Source of the DNA: Linyphia triangularis
Taxonomy: Eukaryota; Arthropoda; Arachnida; Araneae; Linyphiidae
DNA: 64,000 nt
NCBI GenBank assembly: GCA_963978545.1
Contig: OZ021724.1
Span: 102,255,523-102,319,522, forward strand
Reading direction: 5' to 3'
Below, piece after piece: positions 22,490-34,135 of this stretch. The stretch's first letter is position 1; every line of letters starts with the position of its first letter. The notes under the pieces are model-generated. The model was not told the DNA's origin. It did not search any database and was given only the letters and a program-made list of their open reading frames with translations. A program made the position numbers and the translations under genes.

Positions 22490-24330
22490 TGTTCTAGCTA
22501 GCTTTGCCTCGCCCTCGTATTTCCAAAATTGTTTTCTTAGTGGGTTGTATACTAAGTAAATTTAATTCTATCTTTGACATTTTTAACACGAACTCTTATT
22601 TTTTTATGTTTTCATTCGATTTAGAATACTTCGTTTACCCTACATACAAAATTTCAGTTCATTACGTTGAGAAACACGTTCCTTCTGAACGAAAATGTTT
22701 TGGCCGATCTTCAGAGTAAATCTCAGTAAAGCGGGGAAGAATCGGGTGTTTTCGCGCTTCAAGATGAAATCAATTATGCGATCCCTTAAAGTGAGTTTTT
22801 TTTACATTTTTGCAAAAATATTGATAACCAAAAGTCAAAAAGGCACGGAAAAAAAATTCTGGAGGTGTTTTCGACCATGTTTAATCCCAATGAAAGTAAA
22901 AAACGTGTATGTTTCTATTTAAAATTTTTTAAAACTTTGTTTTATTAAGTAATAATTAATTATTAAAAAACTGTTTGGTAAAAAAGTTGATTGCTATTTA
23001 TGATCGGCATTTAACAAACTAATGGTTTGAAACAAAAAATTACCAAAATATATGAATTATTTAAGAATTTATGACCAAAAAAGCAACTTTTTACTTTAAT
23101 CATTAATTTTTCAATTCTTTGAATTCATTTAAATTTCTAACCACTCATTGGAAAAATATGAAATTTGGTAATTCGTTTATTTTTTAGGTGCTAAATCTAA
23201 ATCTCTCTATATATAAGGCAAAGCCCTCACTCACTGACTCACTCACTCATCACTAATTCTCCCACTTCCCACATAGTCACAACTCTGAAAATCGGCACAA
23301 ATATCAACAATGGTAAAAATAGAAAAAGTAAGCTATTCCGATCTCGATTAACCCACTTTAAGGGTTCGAAAAGGGGTTAAACGTTCCAAATGAGGGACAT
23401 TCGAATATCCTACTTCCCATTTGGTCACAACTCTAAAAATTGGTACAAATATTAACAATAGTAAACATAGTAAAAGTAAGCTATTCCGATCTCGATTAAT
23501 CCACTTTAAGGGCTCGAAAAGGGGTTAAACGTTCCAAACGAGGAATATTCGAATGTCCCACTTCCAACAAGGCCACAACTCTGAAAATTTGTGCAAATGT
23601 CGACATAGGCAAACATAGAAAAATTAAGCTATTCCGAACTCGATTAACCCACTTTAAGGGGTCGAAAAGGGGTTAAATGTTCCAAACGAGGGATATCCGA
23701 ATGTTCCTCTTCCAATGTAGTCATATTTCTGATATTTGGTGCAAATGTTAAAAGGGTAAATGTTAAAAAAATAAGTTATTCCAATATCGATTAACGAATT
23801 TTTAAGGGATGAAAAGTCGACGTAATATTGAAACTATACGAGGATTAACTTAATATCTCAATTCCAATGCAGCTACTACTTTGAAATTTAGAGCTAAGAG
23901 CAAACATAAACACAATAAACTATTCCAATTTACTATTCACAATTATAAATTTCGTTTCAATTGTCAACAAAGGAAAGTTCTTTTTTTGATAAATCAATTT
24001 ATCGGGATCGAAATGGGAGCAAATGTCTGAAGTGTAGAATACATGAATGTCTTTTGATCGCTAAAATGCTAATGGTAAAATTTCGTAGCGCAGCACCGGT
24101 ATTCAGCTAGTATGGTATAATATTAGGGGGTTTCTAATGAATTTTTCAAAGTTTGTTTCAGTTTAAATATGTTGACGGCCCCTTATGGCAAGAAAAAAAA
24201 TAAATAAATAAAAAATATACACAATTATTTAAATTCTTGCACGATTTAGAATACAAGATGTGGCAATCGTTTTGATTTGTGTACTGTACTGACATTTAAT
24301 AGAGAGACTGGTCTCTACTGTATCTAAAAG
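22490..24330. repeat. Repeat family G, interrupted by a Helitron
   Basis: 22490-23201 plus 24111-24330 match 41030-41930 (TTTTATGTTTTCATTCGATT, AAAATGTTTTGGCCGATCTT, TATGGTATAATATTA). Its end approaches within 25 bp of the sushi-2 exon. ORFs at 22504-22922 are not shared by the other copy as protein. Confidence 0.7.
23202..24110 (+). mobile_element. Helitron-like element with four diverged 148-bp units
   Basis: Starts TCTCTCTATATATAAGGC after host A and ends TATTCAGCTAG before host T, no duplication: TC...CTAG in an A/T site fits Helitrons. Inside, blocks starting near 23270, 23415, 23563 and 23710 repeat GGGGTTAAACGTTCCAAA. No Rep/Hel coding region. Family member at 49210-51308. Confidence 0.85.
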
Positions 24331-24353
24331 TATAAGTAAAAAAAATCGCTTAC

Positions 24354-24533
24354 GAATGCAGTTGACTTCTTTTCCCGACCACCGAACACTTGCTAAGCAT
24401 TCCCTCTCCTGTGGCCCTTCCATGATGTAGCCAGTTTCGCAGCTGAACTGGCATTTTCTTCCTACTGTCATGTCCACATCGTCACAAATCATACTGCCGA
24501 ATTGGGGGATTTGGAGAGTGTTACAGCGTATCT
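24354..24533 (-). CDS. SVEP1: SVEP1-like exon: sushi (CCP) domain 2
   Basis: 180 bp, acceptor TGCCTCTAG|AG at 24533, donor GCATTC|GTAAGC at 24354, phase 1/1. Reads IRCNTLQIPQFGSMIC, then CQFSCETGYIMEGPQEREC and WSGKEVNCI. Six cysteines as in the preceding domain, with the CCP tryptophan (RWSG) before the last cysteine. A solo LTR begins 48 bp upstream of the acceptor (after its 4-bp duplication), so branch point and polypyrimidine tract must lie in this short stretch or in the LTR itself. Confidence 0.92.
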
Positions 24534-24581
24534 CTAGAGGCAAAAGGATCATAAAAAAAGTACGCTGTTAATTTCCCATAT

Positions 24582-25088
24582 TGTTAAGAATTTTATCTCA
24601 GAGAAAATAATGACACAGTTTTTTACTAAATAAAACTATAATTTATTCTTCCTTTGAAGGCTCACACACTTCTACGAACAGCAGAACAATTGCTATCATT
24701 CTTCAATACAAGCTTCGGGTACATTCAACTTCGAACACAGCAATAATTCAGCCTCTGAAAGTAAACATCGGAAGTTTTCCGAAAAGCAAACGATTCTCGA
24801 CGCCACTGCACTCGATTTCATTTTTCGCTTCTTTAAATAGTATAAAAATTTCTAGAAAATATCCAGATGACCAATCGCTTGATCGAAATACCTCGAAATT
24901 TCCAGAATGATTTAAGTGTTGCCACCATTTTCAAATCTGTATTATCGTTGTATACAAATTAAATAAAATAAAACAGAACGTTAAAATAAATACGTCAGAG
25001 TTTACAATTTTATACAGAATAAAATAAAATAGAACTTTAAAATAAATACGTCACTATTTACAATTATTTACAGACGATTTTTGTAACA
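24582..25088 (-). mobile_element. Solo LTR 2 (507 bp), 4-bp duplication ATAT
   Basis: TGTTAAGAATTTTATC to TTTTTGTAACA, flanked by ATAT at 24578-24581 and 25089-25092. Related to solo LTR 1. On the minus strand it carries AATAAA, so it lies in the gene's sense direction, ending 48 bp before the sushi-2 acceptor. Confidence 0.8.
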
Positions 25089-25092
25089 ATAT

Positions 25093-25975
25093 TTATATTC
25101 AAGATTAGTTGTTTCAAAAATAAAATAGGATGGTACAAAAGTAGAGAAATATTTAAAATTCGATAGTTTTTGAATGATTGTTTAACTGTAGGAGATGAAG
25201 CGGCTTTTAAAGTTATTCCCAGAAAAAAAACACTTTTCTCCTTCCAACAGAAAAAAGTAGTTACCTTTTTCGTTGAAAGATGGAGATGCCAGTTTTTTAG
25301 CAACTGTCCAGTGTTACGGTTGTTAAGAATTAAAATTTTGTTCAAAGCCCCATACATTTTAAAAAAATTATATTTTCAGTGAATTTTTGTGAAAAGCATA
25401 TCATTATACTATTACTATTTCATTATTTAACTGAGATTTTATAACTCTTAGTTAATTTTAGATCTCCAATATTTTTAATTTTTTTAAACAAAATCTAATT
25501 TTTTTAAATCCCTGATCGGTTAGGGTTCTTTAAACTGGAGCATTAAGAAAGAGTTTATCCAATCAAGGGATAACAAAAAGTAGATAGAGAACAACCAGTG
25601 CACTTACACAATATCTAAATTGTGATTTTAATTTTTACAAATATTTTAAGTAAAATTTTTAGAACGCTTTTCATAAAGTTTGAAAAACGGAGAGAAACCT
25701 TTATATTTGTTGTTTGCTAATTTTTGTTGGATCAGTTACGCCTATTTGAAATTTCTACTCATTTATATCAACTCCTACCTGCTTCTACGTTTTTAAAATG
25801 TTCAAATTACATAAATACAATTTTATATAGAAATGTACAGAACAGAAAGACTTCAGAACATAACATGCAAACATATTGAAATTTAGTGTTTAAGTCTAGA
25901 TCTATTCACTGGATCACTTTGTTGCGCATATTTCTAACAGTCAAACTAATTTTATTATAAGTTATAGGTGCTTAC
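25093..25975. other. Intron stretch without recognisable elements
   Basis: AT-rich; opposing ORFs at 25064-25382 overlap the LTR edge and look spurious. Nothing else supported. Confidence 0.45.
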
Positions 25976-26158
25976 GACGACATATTGGTGCATTTCCACT
26001 CCATTCTCCGTTACTTCTGCAAGTCCTAAAGTCAGATAGTGGATCTACCAGCTGGTATCCTTCTTCGCAAGCGAAATTGCATTCTGAACCATATGTGAAT
26101 TCGCAGTGTCCCCACAAAAAGCCGTGCGTAGGATTCTGAAGTGGTGGGCAAGTTATCA
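25976..26158 (-). CDS. SVEP1: SVEP1-like exon: sushi (CCP) domain 1
   Basis: 183 bp, acceptor TTTTCAG|TG at 26158, donor TGTCGTC|GTAAGC at 25976, phase 1/1, one exon per domain as usual for CCP modules. Landmarks: ITCPPLQNPTHGFL at the start, CNFACEEGYQLVDP in the middle and GEWSGNAPICRR at the end. It has six cysteines instead of the classical four. The extra pair (GHCEF and SECNF) also occurs in the first SVEP1 sushi domains and in selectins. Confidence 0.92.
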
Positions 26159-26369
26159 CTGAAAATAAATAAATAATATAACTCATAAACAAAGTTTTTA
26201 ATATAAATCCTTTATATGCATTGCCAATTTTTTATTCATTAACAAAGCGCCGTTTCTGTTGTCAGCGTGTGCTAGGTGTTGGCATCTAATTTTAAGTATT
26301 AAAAAGCATCTCAATCAGCAAAATATGCGGTAAACTACTTTTCAAAATTTATTCATTAAAATGATTGGG

Positions 26370-26550
26370 TTAGTTGGTTGCTTTCAGATTATCTGGCACC
26401 ATCAGCAACACGAGGGCTATAATTCGCCGAAATATTCGTCATTTGACAAGCCAACATACATTAACAAACACCCATGCCTTACATGGGACTCGAACTCGCA
26501 ACCTCGTGGTCTAGAAGCTAGCACGCCAATCACTATACCGTTTGGTCGGC
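26370..26550 (-). mobile_element. tRNA-derived SINE-1 with 14-bp duplication
   Basis: Minus-strand copy; perfect duplication TTAAAATGATTGGG at 26356-26369 and 26551-26564. Confidence 0.93.
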
Positions 26551-26616
26551 TTAAAATGATTGGGAATTGAATTTTCGCACTTGCTTCTAATCTTTTATTT
26601 ATTTAAAATTTTATTA

Positions 26617-26789
26617 AGAATGGTATACTGGTTAGCGTACTAGCTTCTAGACGGCGAGGTTGCGAGTTCGAGTCCCGTGTAAGGCATGGGTGTTTGTAAA
26701 TGTATGTTGGCTTGTCCAATGACGAATGCTTCGACGCATTATAGTCCTCGTGTTGATGACGGCACCAGATAATCTGAAAACAATCAATC
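26617..26789 (+). mobile_element. tRNA-derived SINE-1, slightly 5' truncated
   Basis: Plus-strand copy lacking the first bases of the head (starts at GGTATACTGGTTAGCG), B box GAGTTCGAGTCCC, tail CAATCAATCAAT. Opposite in orientation to the SINE 67 bp away. Confidence 0.88.
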
Positions 26790-27256
26790 AATTTCATTAT
26801 TTGTTAAAACAAATATGGCAACAGGAAAAATTTCCTTCAATGATCGGTTAAAGGCAATTTCAGAGCTATTATGACAGCAAGTTGGTTTGTTAATATTCCG
26901 TAATCTTTGGAATCTACATTGACAGCCGCCAAAATTTGATAGAATGCATTGTCATCGACATCGATTCTTCATTTCCAAGTTACAACCCTAAGGATGAAAG
27001 CAAGGGTTCTAATTAAGGCTCCGTAGATTTGCTCGCCAAAGACAAACATACACTCAGAATCGAAGTTAATATAAAGGATTCCAAAATACTGGAAGACAAT
27101 TATGGTCTGAATCCTTAGTTTTTGACAATCCCATCGGCCTAATTTTAAATCTGCTGAAGTATTGCTTATAAAATATTGAACACTTAATAAATGTTGTTTA
27201 TAAAGAGCTAGGTGGCAGGATAATTACAAAAGTCTTAAAGAAAAGAATCCCTTACA

Positions 27257-27585
27257 GACTGAGGGGCGACTGCAATTTTTGAACCCCATCGAACATCATT
27301 CTGAATTTTTTTCTAGAAATTGGAGAAAAGTGAGTAGATTACGAATCCACTGGTCTGCCGTGGCAAAAATGGCCGAAACTGGTCAAATAAGGAGATTTTT
27401 TTTTTTTTTATTTGGTAGCCCTCACTCTTTAATTTTCAATTAAGAAGGTTGCAGACGATTCGAATGTGTGGCTATGGCTTACTTGCATCTTTCACAAATG
27501 AGTCAATTTAGTAATAAACAATACGTCACTGATGACGTAACTGATGTCGCCAATTTGGCTTACTTTTAAAAAGATACAAGTTTTT
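27257..27585. mobile_element. Foldback MITE family A, copy 3, truncated
   Basis: Left end GACTGAGGGGCGACTGC and central TACGTCACTGATGACGTAA are present. The right arm is lost after AAGATACAAGTTTTTC, where it joins a family B fragment. Confidence 0.85.
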
Positions 27586-27589
27586 CGAG

Positions 27590-27668
27590 AAATTTTTTCT
27601 CTTTTCTCGACCGAATGCTATACTTTCATTACCCTATGCACACATATGGGTAATTGAAAGTAAAAACT
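27590..27668 (-). mobile_element. Family B end fragment
   Basis: Reverse of the family B start: GCTATACTTTCATTACCC then CATATGGGTAATTGAAAGTA. Lies 52 bp from the donor of the GCC2/GCC3 exon. Confidence 0.6.
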
Positions 27669-27720
27669 GTAAGGTATTTTTAAAACGTAAACGAAGTTCG
27701 AACCTAGTATTTTGACTTAC

Positions 27721-27882
27721 ATGTGCATGGAATCCCTCTCGACGGGTCCCCTTTGAAACCGTCCTTGCAAATGCAGTCCGAAATGCGACTGCTGGCTTCT
27801 TTCTCTGTTGTAGATCCAGCTGGGCAGCGAGTGCAGCTTCTTGAAGGTTCCAAAGTGCTCTTAAATGTTCCTCTAGGACAAG
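27721..27882 (-). CDS. SVEP1: SVEP1-like exon: GCC2/GCC3 (ephrin-receptor-like) module
   Basis: 162 bp, acceptor TTGTTCCAG|CT at 27882, donor CACAT|GTAAGT at 27721, phase 1/1. The peptide begins ACPRGTFKSTLEP, then SCTRCPAGSTT and ISDCICKDGFKGDPSRG, ending IPCT. CPxGT(Y/F)...C..CP.GS(T)...S...C.C..G is the signature of GCC2_GCC3 modules. It sits between the EGF-like and first sushi modules, as in SVEP1, where the CPSGTYKPEG...C.PCP...DCVC.EG segment occupies that place. Confidence 0.9.
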
Positions 27883-28328
27883 CTGGAACAATAATGGATC
27901 TTAAATTAACATTTATGTAATGAGCCTAGGAGGACGGATGCAGTCGTGGTAGAAGAAAAAGTTCAGTTTTTTGTTGTTGTCATTGCACAAGTCCCAAGAA
28001 TTACATGTATTTATGATTGCCGTGTGGCAACAGCTAATGTTTAGAATGTAAAGAGAGTTCGATTTATAAGCTGGAGGAACCATCGATAAAGGTCACTGAT
28101 CTGAAACTATAACTTCTGGATTGCTCATAAACGGTTTCTGCTCTGTAAGCAGATAAAGCCAATTGAATACTTCTACCCATAATGCTATGAAATAGGTTGC
28201 CATGGTTACATACACATTGTAACTAGTTTTGGGGGAAGCTGCTAGTATAGATCACGAGGGTGGTTGTTAAGTCATCGTCAACTTCATGTCAATAACCAAG
28301 AATGCACTATACAGAAGTTGCTGTTATA
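27883..28328. other. Intron stretch without recognisable elements
   Basis: Unique-looking intron DNA upstream of the GCC2/GCC3 exon. Nothing supported. Confidence 0.45.
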
Positions 28329-28977
28329 GACTGAGAGGCGACTGCAATTTTTGGACCCCATCGAACATGATTCTGAATTTTTTTTATAGAAATTAGAGAA
28401 AAATGAGTAGATTACGAATCCACTGGTCCGCCGTTGCAAAAATGGCCGAAACTGGTCAAAAATCGACTTTTAATAAATTGAACTAAATCCAATTGCCAAA
28501 TGCACCATAACTTGCCAAATATTGAGCATTTTTTTTATTTGGTAACCCTCACTCTTAAATTTTCAATTAAGAAGGTTACAGACGATTCGGATGTGTGGCT
28601 ATGGCTTACTTGCATCTTTCACAAATGAGCCAAATTGCCAATAAACATTACGTCATTGACGACGTAATTGATGTCGCCAATTTGGCTTACTTTTAAAAGA
28701 TACAAGTTTTCAGAGCCAGAGATTATAAATCGTTTGCGCTTTTTCTCATTGAAAATCAAAATACAGAGAGAAAAAGTTTGTTCTCTTTTTCGCAAGTTAT
28801 GACATATTTGGCAATCGGATCTTAGTTTAACTCTTTCCAAGTTGATTTTTGATCAGTTTCGGCCATTTTTGCCACGGCCGACCAGTGGATTCGTAATCTA
28901 CTCACTTTTCTCCAATTTCTATAAAAAATTCAGAATGATGTTCAATGGGGTCCAAAAATTGCAGTAGCCTCTCGGAC
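28329..28977. mobile_element. Foldback MITE family A, copy 4
   Basis: TA|GACTGAGAGGCGACTGC to GCCTCTCGGAC|TA, 649 bp, with central TTACGTCATTGACGACGTAA-like inverted repeat. Confidence 0.9.
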
Positions 28978-29019
28978 TATTAGGGATAATATTTGGGGAT
29001 CTTCCGTAAGTTATATTAG

Positions 29020-29125
29020 AAGACAACATACCTTGAGCTCACTAATTCCGCTGTATGAACCTGTTCACCCATTGTTGTATACTATTCACCAGAGCTCAAG
29101 GTAAGTTGTCTTTTAGGATAGGGAC
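29020..29125. repeat. Short inverted repeat
   Basis: AAGACAACATACCTTGAGCTC at 29021-29041 pairs with its inverse around 29094-29114 across a 50-bp loop. Probably a small MITE remnant. Confidence 0.55.
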
Positions 29126-29446
29126 CATGTGTAGGCTTAAAACCAGGGAACTATGACAGTTAAGGGGATATTGATTAAGGCGGGAAATTTAACGAGGCAT
29201 AAAAAAATGTGAGACCGAGCTTTCACCACTTGAAGGAGAAAGCCAAAAAAATAATATAGAGATTAAAGTAGCATATGTTAGAGTAATGAAATGGCGCGTT
29301 AATAAACTATTATATATTTGGGTGGGTCTAATTTCATTTTTTGTTTTTTTTTAAATCGATTAGAAATGGTGTGAAAAAGTTACTAAATTTAAAGATTGAA
29401 ACAATGCAATTTATTTTTAAATGAATAACTAAATCCGCAAATGCCG

Positions 29447-29634
29447 ACCAAACGGTATTGTGGTTAGCTAGCTAGCTTCTAGATCGCGAGGTTGCGGGTT
29501 CGAGTCCCGTGTAAGGGGTGTCCCGTAATGGGTGTTTGTAAATGTATGTTGGCTTGTTAAATGACGAATGTTTCGGTGCATTATAGCCCTCATGTTGCTG
29601 ACGGCCCCATATAATCTGAATGCAACCAACCAAC
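29447..29634 (+). mobile_element. tRNA-derived SINE-1
   Basis: A-box-like GGTATTGTGGTTAGC, B box GGTTCGAGTCCC, body and CAACCAACC end. Contains a short local duplication around the GTGTAAGGGG/GTGTCCCG junction. Confidence 0.88.
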
Positions 29635-29936
29635 CCGTCAAAACTTGATTGAATACATTGTCATCTACAACGAGTCAACGATCTACTAAATCTGATAAGT
29701 TTGACCTAAGGTTATCAAATCACATGCCTTTTAATTATTTTCATTCAAAAAAAAAATTTGCAACAGTAAAGAGTTTCAACAATGATCGGTAAAATTATTT
29801 CACTTATAGCGTTGCTACCCAACGCAAAGTTGAATTGTCTGAACTTCACTTCATAATGAATTTATGTATTCACGTTCAATTGTTTTTTTATTTATTTTCA
29901 TTGAAACAGTTTCGGAAACAGGAAAGGGGGTTCCGA

Positions 29937-30110
29937 CAACCCTGCGGTAGAGTATCGAGCTCATAACCGGAGGGTTGTGGGTTCGGGCCTCCGTCCGCCA
30001 AATATCAGTGTGTACCTAATGGGGGCTGATGCACATTAAATCTGTCGTGACCTCAATGTCCTTTCGTTGGTGTGGTGGGGTCGGAGAGAGGGGTTCACAC
30101 TAAAAGATTT
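29937..30110 (+). mobile_element. tRNA-derived SINE-4 (tRNA-Met-like head)
   Basis: CCTGCGGTAGAGTATCGAGC (A-box region), an anticodon-loop-like GCTCATAAC and B-box-like GTGGGTTCGGGCCTCC in tRNA spacing, followed by a non-tRNA body. The head could fold as a decayed tRNA with CAT anticodon, but the acceptor stem is not intact. Confidence 0.6.
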
Positions 30111-30547
30111 CGATTTCGTATTCTTCTAGATGCTCAAAATTACGAGATGTATTTGGTTGTGTTAAGCACTTTATAAGTGGCAGAAATAGACAGTCGGTAG
30201 TTCCAAAAAACAAAACAAACAGGGAAGAGTTTCAACAAATTATACTTTAAAGCTGAGCTTCCATTACGAGCAGAGAAGGGTGGATAAAATAATCCGCCTA
30301 AAACGCTCCCAGCTTCGTACATATAGTTGACGTCCACTAGGAGCAAATAAGAGTTGACCGGACTCGTGCTACAGTGGACGTTAACTGACAACTCCAAGCT
30401 CTAATCCACTCCATTCCGCTCTGATCTGCTCAGCCTATAATGGACGCCTTACTTGAATGGGATTTATTAGCAATCCGAAGCGATTATAGAAGCTTGTATA
30501 AAAGTGACCTTTCAGTGAGAGTGACGGCCTCAAAATTTGATAAAATG

Positions 30548-31250
30548 CGTTACGAATTTCTGTATATTTGTAAATATTTCGTAGTATTAATTAAGTAAAA
30601 AGGAAAATTTATGTACACTTCGCATAAATCAGTGCAAGAGATCTTTACTTAACTTTCCTGCAATGCGTCTCTTAATGCTTGAAAACGAGTTCTTCGGGGA
30701 TCATGCTGGAAAACGAGTTTTACAATAAGCAGGCCATTTAACATTATGGTTATTGGCAATCTCGCCAAGTTGGCGACGGTTTTGACGATTAATTTTGGTC
30801 GCCAAATTTGGCGAGAAAACACAAAATGTCCCTAAACTTGGCGAGCATTTGGTGACATTTTCGGTCCCCATGTACCTGTATAGGGCTTTTCGACTACGAT
30901 CTGGAAAGTTTTCCAAATTTCTATCTTTCGAAGATTCGCCTCCCCTATATAAGACCAAGAGAGAGGATGATCGAGTTAGTTGAGTTATCTAGTTAGTTAT
31001 CTCTCAGCGAGCATTCAGAGAGTTTCGAAAGTAAACTGTATTGCATTGTCTTTTGCGGCGATTTTAGCAGTTGCGTATCAAGCTTTTGACTGCTGTTTGA
31101 GCTCTATTGTTGTGTAAAGAGCTGTATTGAATCTATTAGAACGGAAAGTTCTGGAGTTGTAGAAGAATCTGCGAAGAGTTATATAGGAATAAATTTCGGC
31201 AAGTTTTAATCTGCTTTGGCTTCAAGTCTTTCGAACCCATCCACGCAACA
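30548..31250 (+). mobile_element. Solo LTR 3 (703 bp), 4-bp duplication AATG
   Basis: CGTTACG (TG changed to CG) to CACGCAACA, flanked by AATG at 30544-30547 and 31251-31254. Shares TTTTCGACTACGATCTGGAA, CCCCTATATAAGACC and GGCTTCAAGTCTTTCGAACC with the LTR at 43382. About 250 bp of extra sequence (30600-30880) is not in that copy. Inserted in repeat family F; the uninterrupted F copy reads GATAGAATGCATTGTC near 26940. Confidence 0.8.
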
Positions 31251-31532
31251 AATGGATTGTCATCGACATCGAATCTATCTGCCAAGTTTCAGACCCATTT
31301 GATTACAGGAATCGGGTTAACTAGGCATTCTTAAATTTGCTCTTCATCCACATACCCAGCCATATACAAATACAAAATAGAATTTAATATAAAGTATTTA
31401 AAAACCAGTAGAAGGTCTCTAAACCAATTCAGAAATACTATTTTCTTAAACCATTGAATATAAACTTAGAGGTCCATCGACTGGAACAAAACTTCTTAAT
31501 CACCTTCTTATTAAAAGTCCTAAAATTTAAGC

Positions 31533-31709
31533 CAACATGACTGCTGTAGGGTTAGCGTTCTGGCCTCGTAAGCCAAAGGTGCCGGGTTCGAATCCTGGAA
31601 TTAGGCATGGATGTTCGTTGTGGTTTGGAATCCACGTTAAGCTGTATGTGCCGGCCTGATTTGCCGTTATTGTGCACAAAAATAGGTCGTTGAGCGTATA
31701 AACAAAACT
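31533..31709 (+). mobile_element. tRNA-derived SINE-2
   Basis: Head CTGCTGTAGGGTTAGCGTTC, anticodon-like GGCCTCGTAAGCC, B box GGGTTCGAATCCTGG, end GTCGTTGAGCGTATAAAC. Pairs with 20911-21092. Confidence 0.9.
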
Positions 31710-31799
31710 TGAATGTCGTGAATATATATAAGGATTTGGTGGATTATATATTTTCTATGGCACTATTTATTAGCATTTGAATATTTTGACAAAACATTT

Positions 31800-32600
31800 T
31801 CAACTCGTCATTCTATCTATAAGGGCATTGATGTTTTCTTGATAATTTTTAAATGTTAGTGGCATCATAATGACATGTATTACAATATTTTAAAAATCAA
31901 CCTGATAAATTAATCATGAGCTCGACATTTTTTCTTTGTTATAAATTTTTTTACATTTTTACTGAAAATTACCTCACAGTCTTCCTTCCTTTGTTGATGA
32001 TTTTTAAATGTTTGTGACATCATAAAGTTTCAAATTACAGATTTTTAACACAAATTGACAAATTTACCAACACCTCGAAAATTTGTCCTTTTAACAATTT
32101 TTAAATAATAGTGAATTCATAACATATTCCAGATTTTCAATGTCGCAATAACAGATAACAAATTTTTAATGCAATCAAAACAGTATGTAGATTTTAAAAG
32201 AAGCGATAGAAAATAACAGTTTTTTAATGCAATTTGAAAATTTCTGTTAGAAGTACGAAAAATATGTTTTTTTTTTTATATTTTGATCGTTTTATCATCC
32301 GTTTATGTTTGATCCCGATGATCCTTTCATGAAGGACTTTAAATGTTAAGTGACTTCATAATGACACAAATTACCGAATTTTAGCCAAATTTGGAAATAT
32401 TTATGACATGATAAAAATTTCTTGAATTTTCCTCACCTTTAAACGATTTGCGAGTTAGGTTAATAATAACCGATTTCCAAATTTTTTTTTTTTTCCATAA
32501 TTTTTGTCTCTGATTTTTGTCACTTTTCAGCACTATTTCCAATAGATTTGAGGAAAAAAAAAATTGAAATTTGACCCACCCTATTATCTATATGTATGAT
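31800..32600. repeat. AT-rich diverged repeats
   Basis: A TTTTTAAATGTTAGTG..CATCATAA-like block recurs near 31847, 32007, 32099 and 32338. Ends with GACCCACCCTATTAT, resembling the GGGTGGG end of the foldback at 4681. Too diverged to delimit. Confidence 0.4.
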
Positions 32601-32697
32601 AAATTAAGCTGAAGGTGTAAAAGAGGCTTGTGAAAGAAAGAATCTATGTTGTAGTAACTACCAGAATTAATGTGACTATCTGTTGGACATTCAGTTA

Positions 32698-33241
32698 GAA
32701 TGGATAATTCCCGCATTTTTAAATTTTTTTTTTATTCAATTCTAAATATTTCGAAAAGGTCATAAACACAAAAATTTCTGTTCAATGGGTTTTTTCTATT
32801 TTTGAATTTGCGATCAAAATTACCTTGTTCGACGTTGGCGAGAAAACAACTCATTCCGCTGGCAATGAACGTGACGTCACGGCTTCGCAGACATCTTGGC
32901 TTGAAATGCAGCAGCGGACACCAGTTTTGCAAGTTTCTCGCAAATCCCGCCTACCTGGACTGAATGTGGCAGTGGTCTACCAACACCAACTATTTCAACT
33001 CCAACTATTTGGCAGAAACCTCACGATAACCATAGAAACGATAGGGTCTCTTTACGTCACGAATTTTTCAAACTGTTTTGATCGAACTGGTTAAGGTTCG
33101 GTTTTGGGGCATTTTCTTTTCTTAATATTTAACTTACTAATTTTTTTTAAAGAACTTTTGTTTAAATATTTGGAATCAGAAAGAAATTCTTCATAAATAA
33201 ATACTAATTTTGTTTTCAAAAAATGCGGGAATTGTCCGTTG
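32698..33241 (+). mobile_element. MITE family C, copy 2
   Basis: GAATGGATAATTCCCGCATT to the inverse TGCGGGAATTGTCCGTTG, 544 bp. Contains CGTGACGTCACG, a palindromic cAMP-response-type motif. The ORF at 32825-33094 is not conserved in the other copies. Confidence 0.85.
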
Positions 33242-33284
33242 AAATTTACATCTATTCAGTACGAAAATCAATTGCATTCGTTAA

Positions 33285-34007
33285 TGTATACATATACAAT
33301 TGAGATGATTTTCTTTAATTTTTAGGTTATAATTTCAAACTTTTTCGCAGTACATCAGAATTAAAAATGATGCATTTTTATATATAAACTTTTTTTTCCA
33401 GTCAATATTTTAATCAGCTAATTGCAATTAAAGTGACTAATTAGGACATTATTAGAACAGACATAAATAAACTTGTAATTAGCTTAGAGGTATTATTTTT
33501 ATTGCAAATAAGAGATATTATATTGATGCATGTTCCTATGGAGAATTTTTAATTTGGCTACAGTATTTATTAAATTATAAGTTTTTAAATAAAAAGTTTA
33601 AAAAAAATACATAATTTTGGACAGAAAATTAAGATTAAAATGTGCATAAAAAATATGTTTATAACAATATAAATTAGATTCTCCATAGAAAACACATTCA
33701 CAACTATTGTCTACAAAATAAAATTGGAATTTTGTAAATCGGACTATTTATTATGAAGTTATGACCGTTGACGTAAAGTCATATAACGCCAAAATGTCAT
33801 TCTTCAGAAAACGCGTTTAAAGTTTACTACACTAATGAAAGTGATACAAAACAGGTTCACAAAACTTACTGTAATTTAAAAAGTAATTTGAGTCTCAAAA
33901 AGAAAATAGTATCATTTTAATGGTAATGAATTCGGGAATATTTTAAAACCAAAAAACAAAAATCAGATTTGAGTCAAATTTCGCGATTCCTAATGTATAT
34001 GTATACC
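33285..34007. mobile_element. TTAA-flanked element, 723 bp
   Basis: Between TTAA at 33281-33284 and 34008-34011, ends TGTATACATATACA and TGTATATGTATACC. Almost collinear with 46053-46773. Contains GAAAACGCGTTTAAAG about 520 bp from the left end. Confidence 0.82.
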
Positions 34008-34135
34008 TTAAGGATAGAATGCAGGAAGTGGAGATTACTCAATAAGCTACAGATCACTTGTTATTGGTGGAAGATGATATGGATCTGCGCTATGACCAAA
34101 TAACTCGTTTCATGAGAATAAAATGCAATGAACAA

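Larger units (their letters stand above)
26195..27130 (+). repeat. Repeat family F, fuller copy with two SINE-1 inserts
   Basis: Same order of blocks as 19640-20690 and continuing with CAAAATTTGATAGAATGCAT, TTGTCATCGACATCG and TTAATATAAAGGATT-like 3' parts. The same 3' blocks occur at 30525-30547 plus 31251-31400 and weakly at 29640. Starts 37 bp above the sushi-1 acceptor. Confidence 0.65.
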
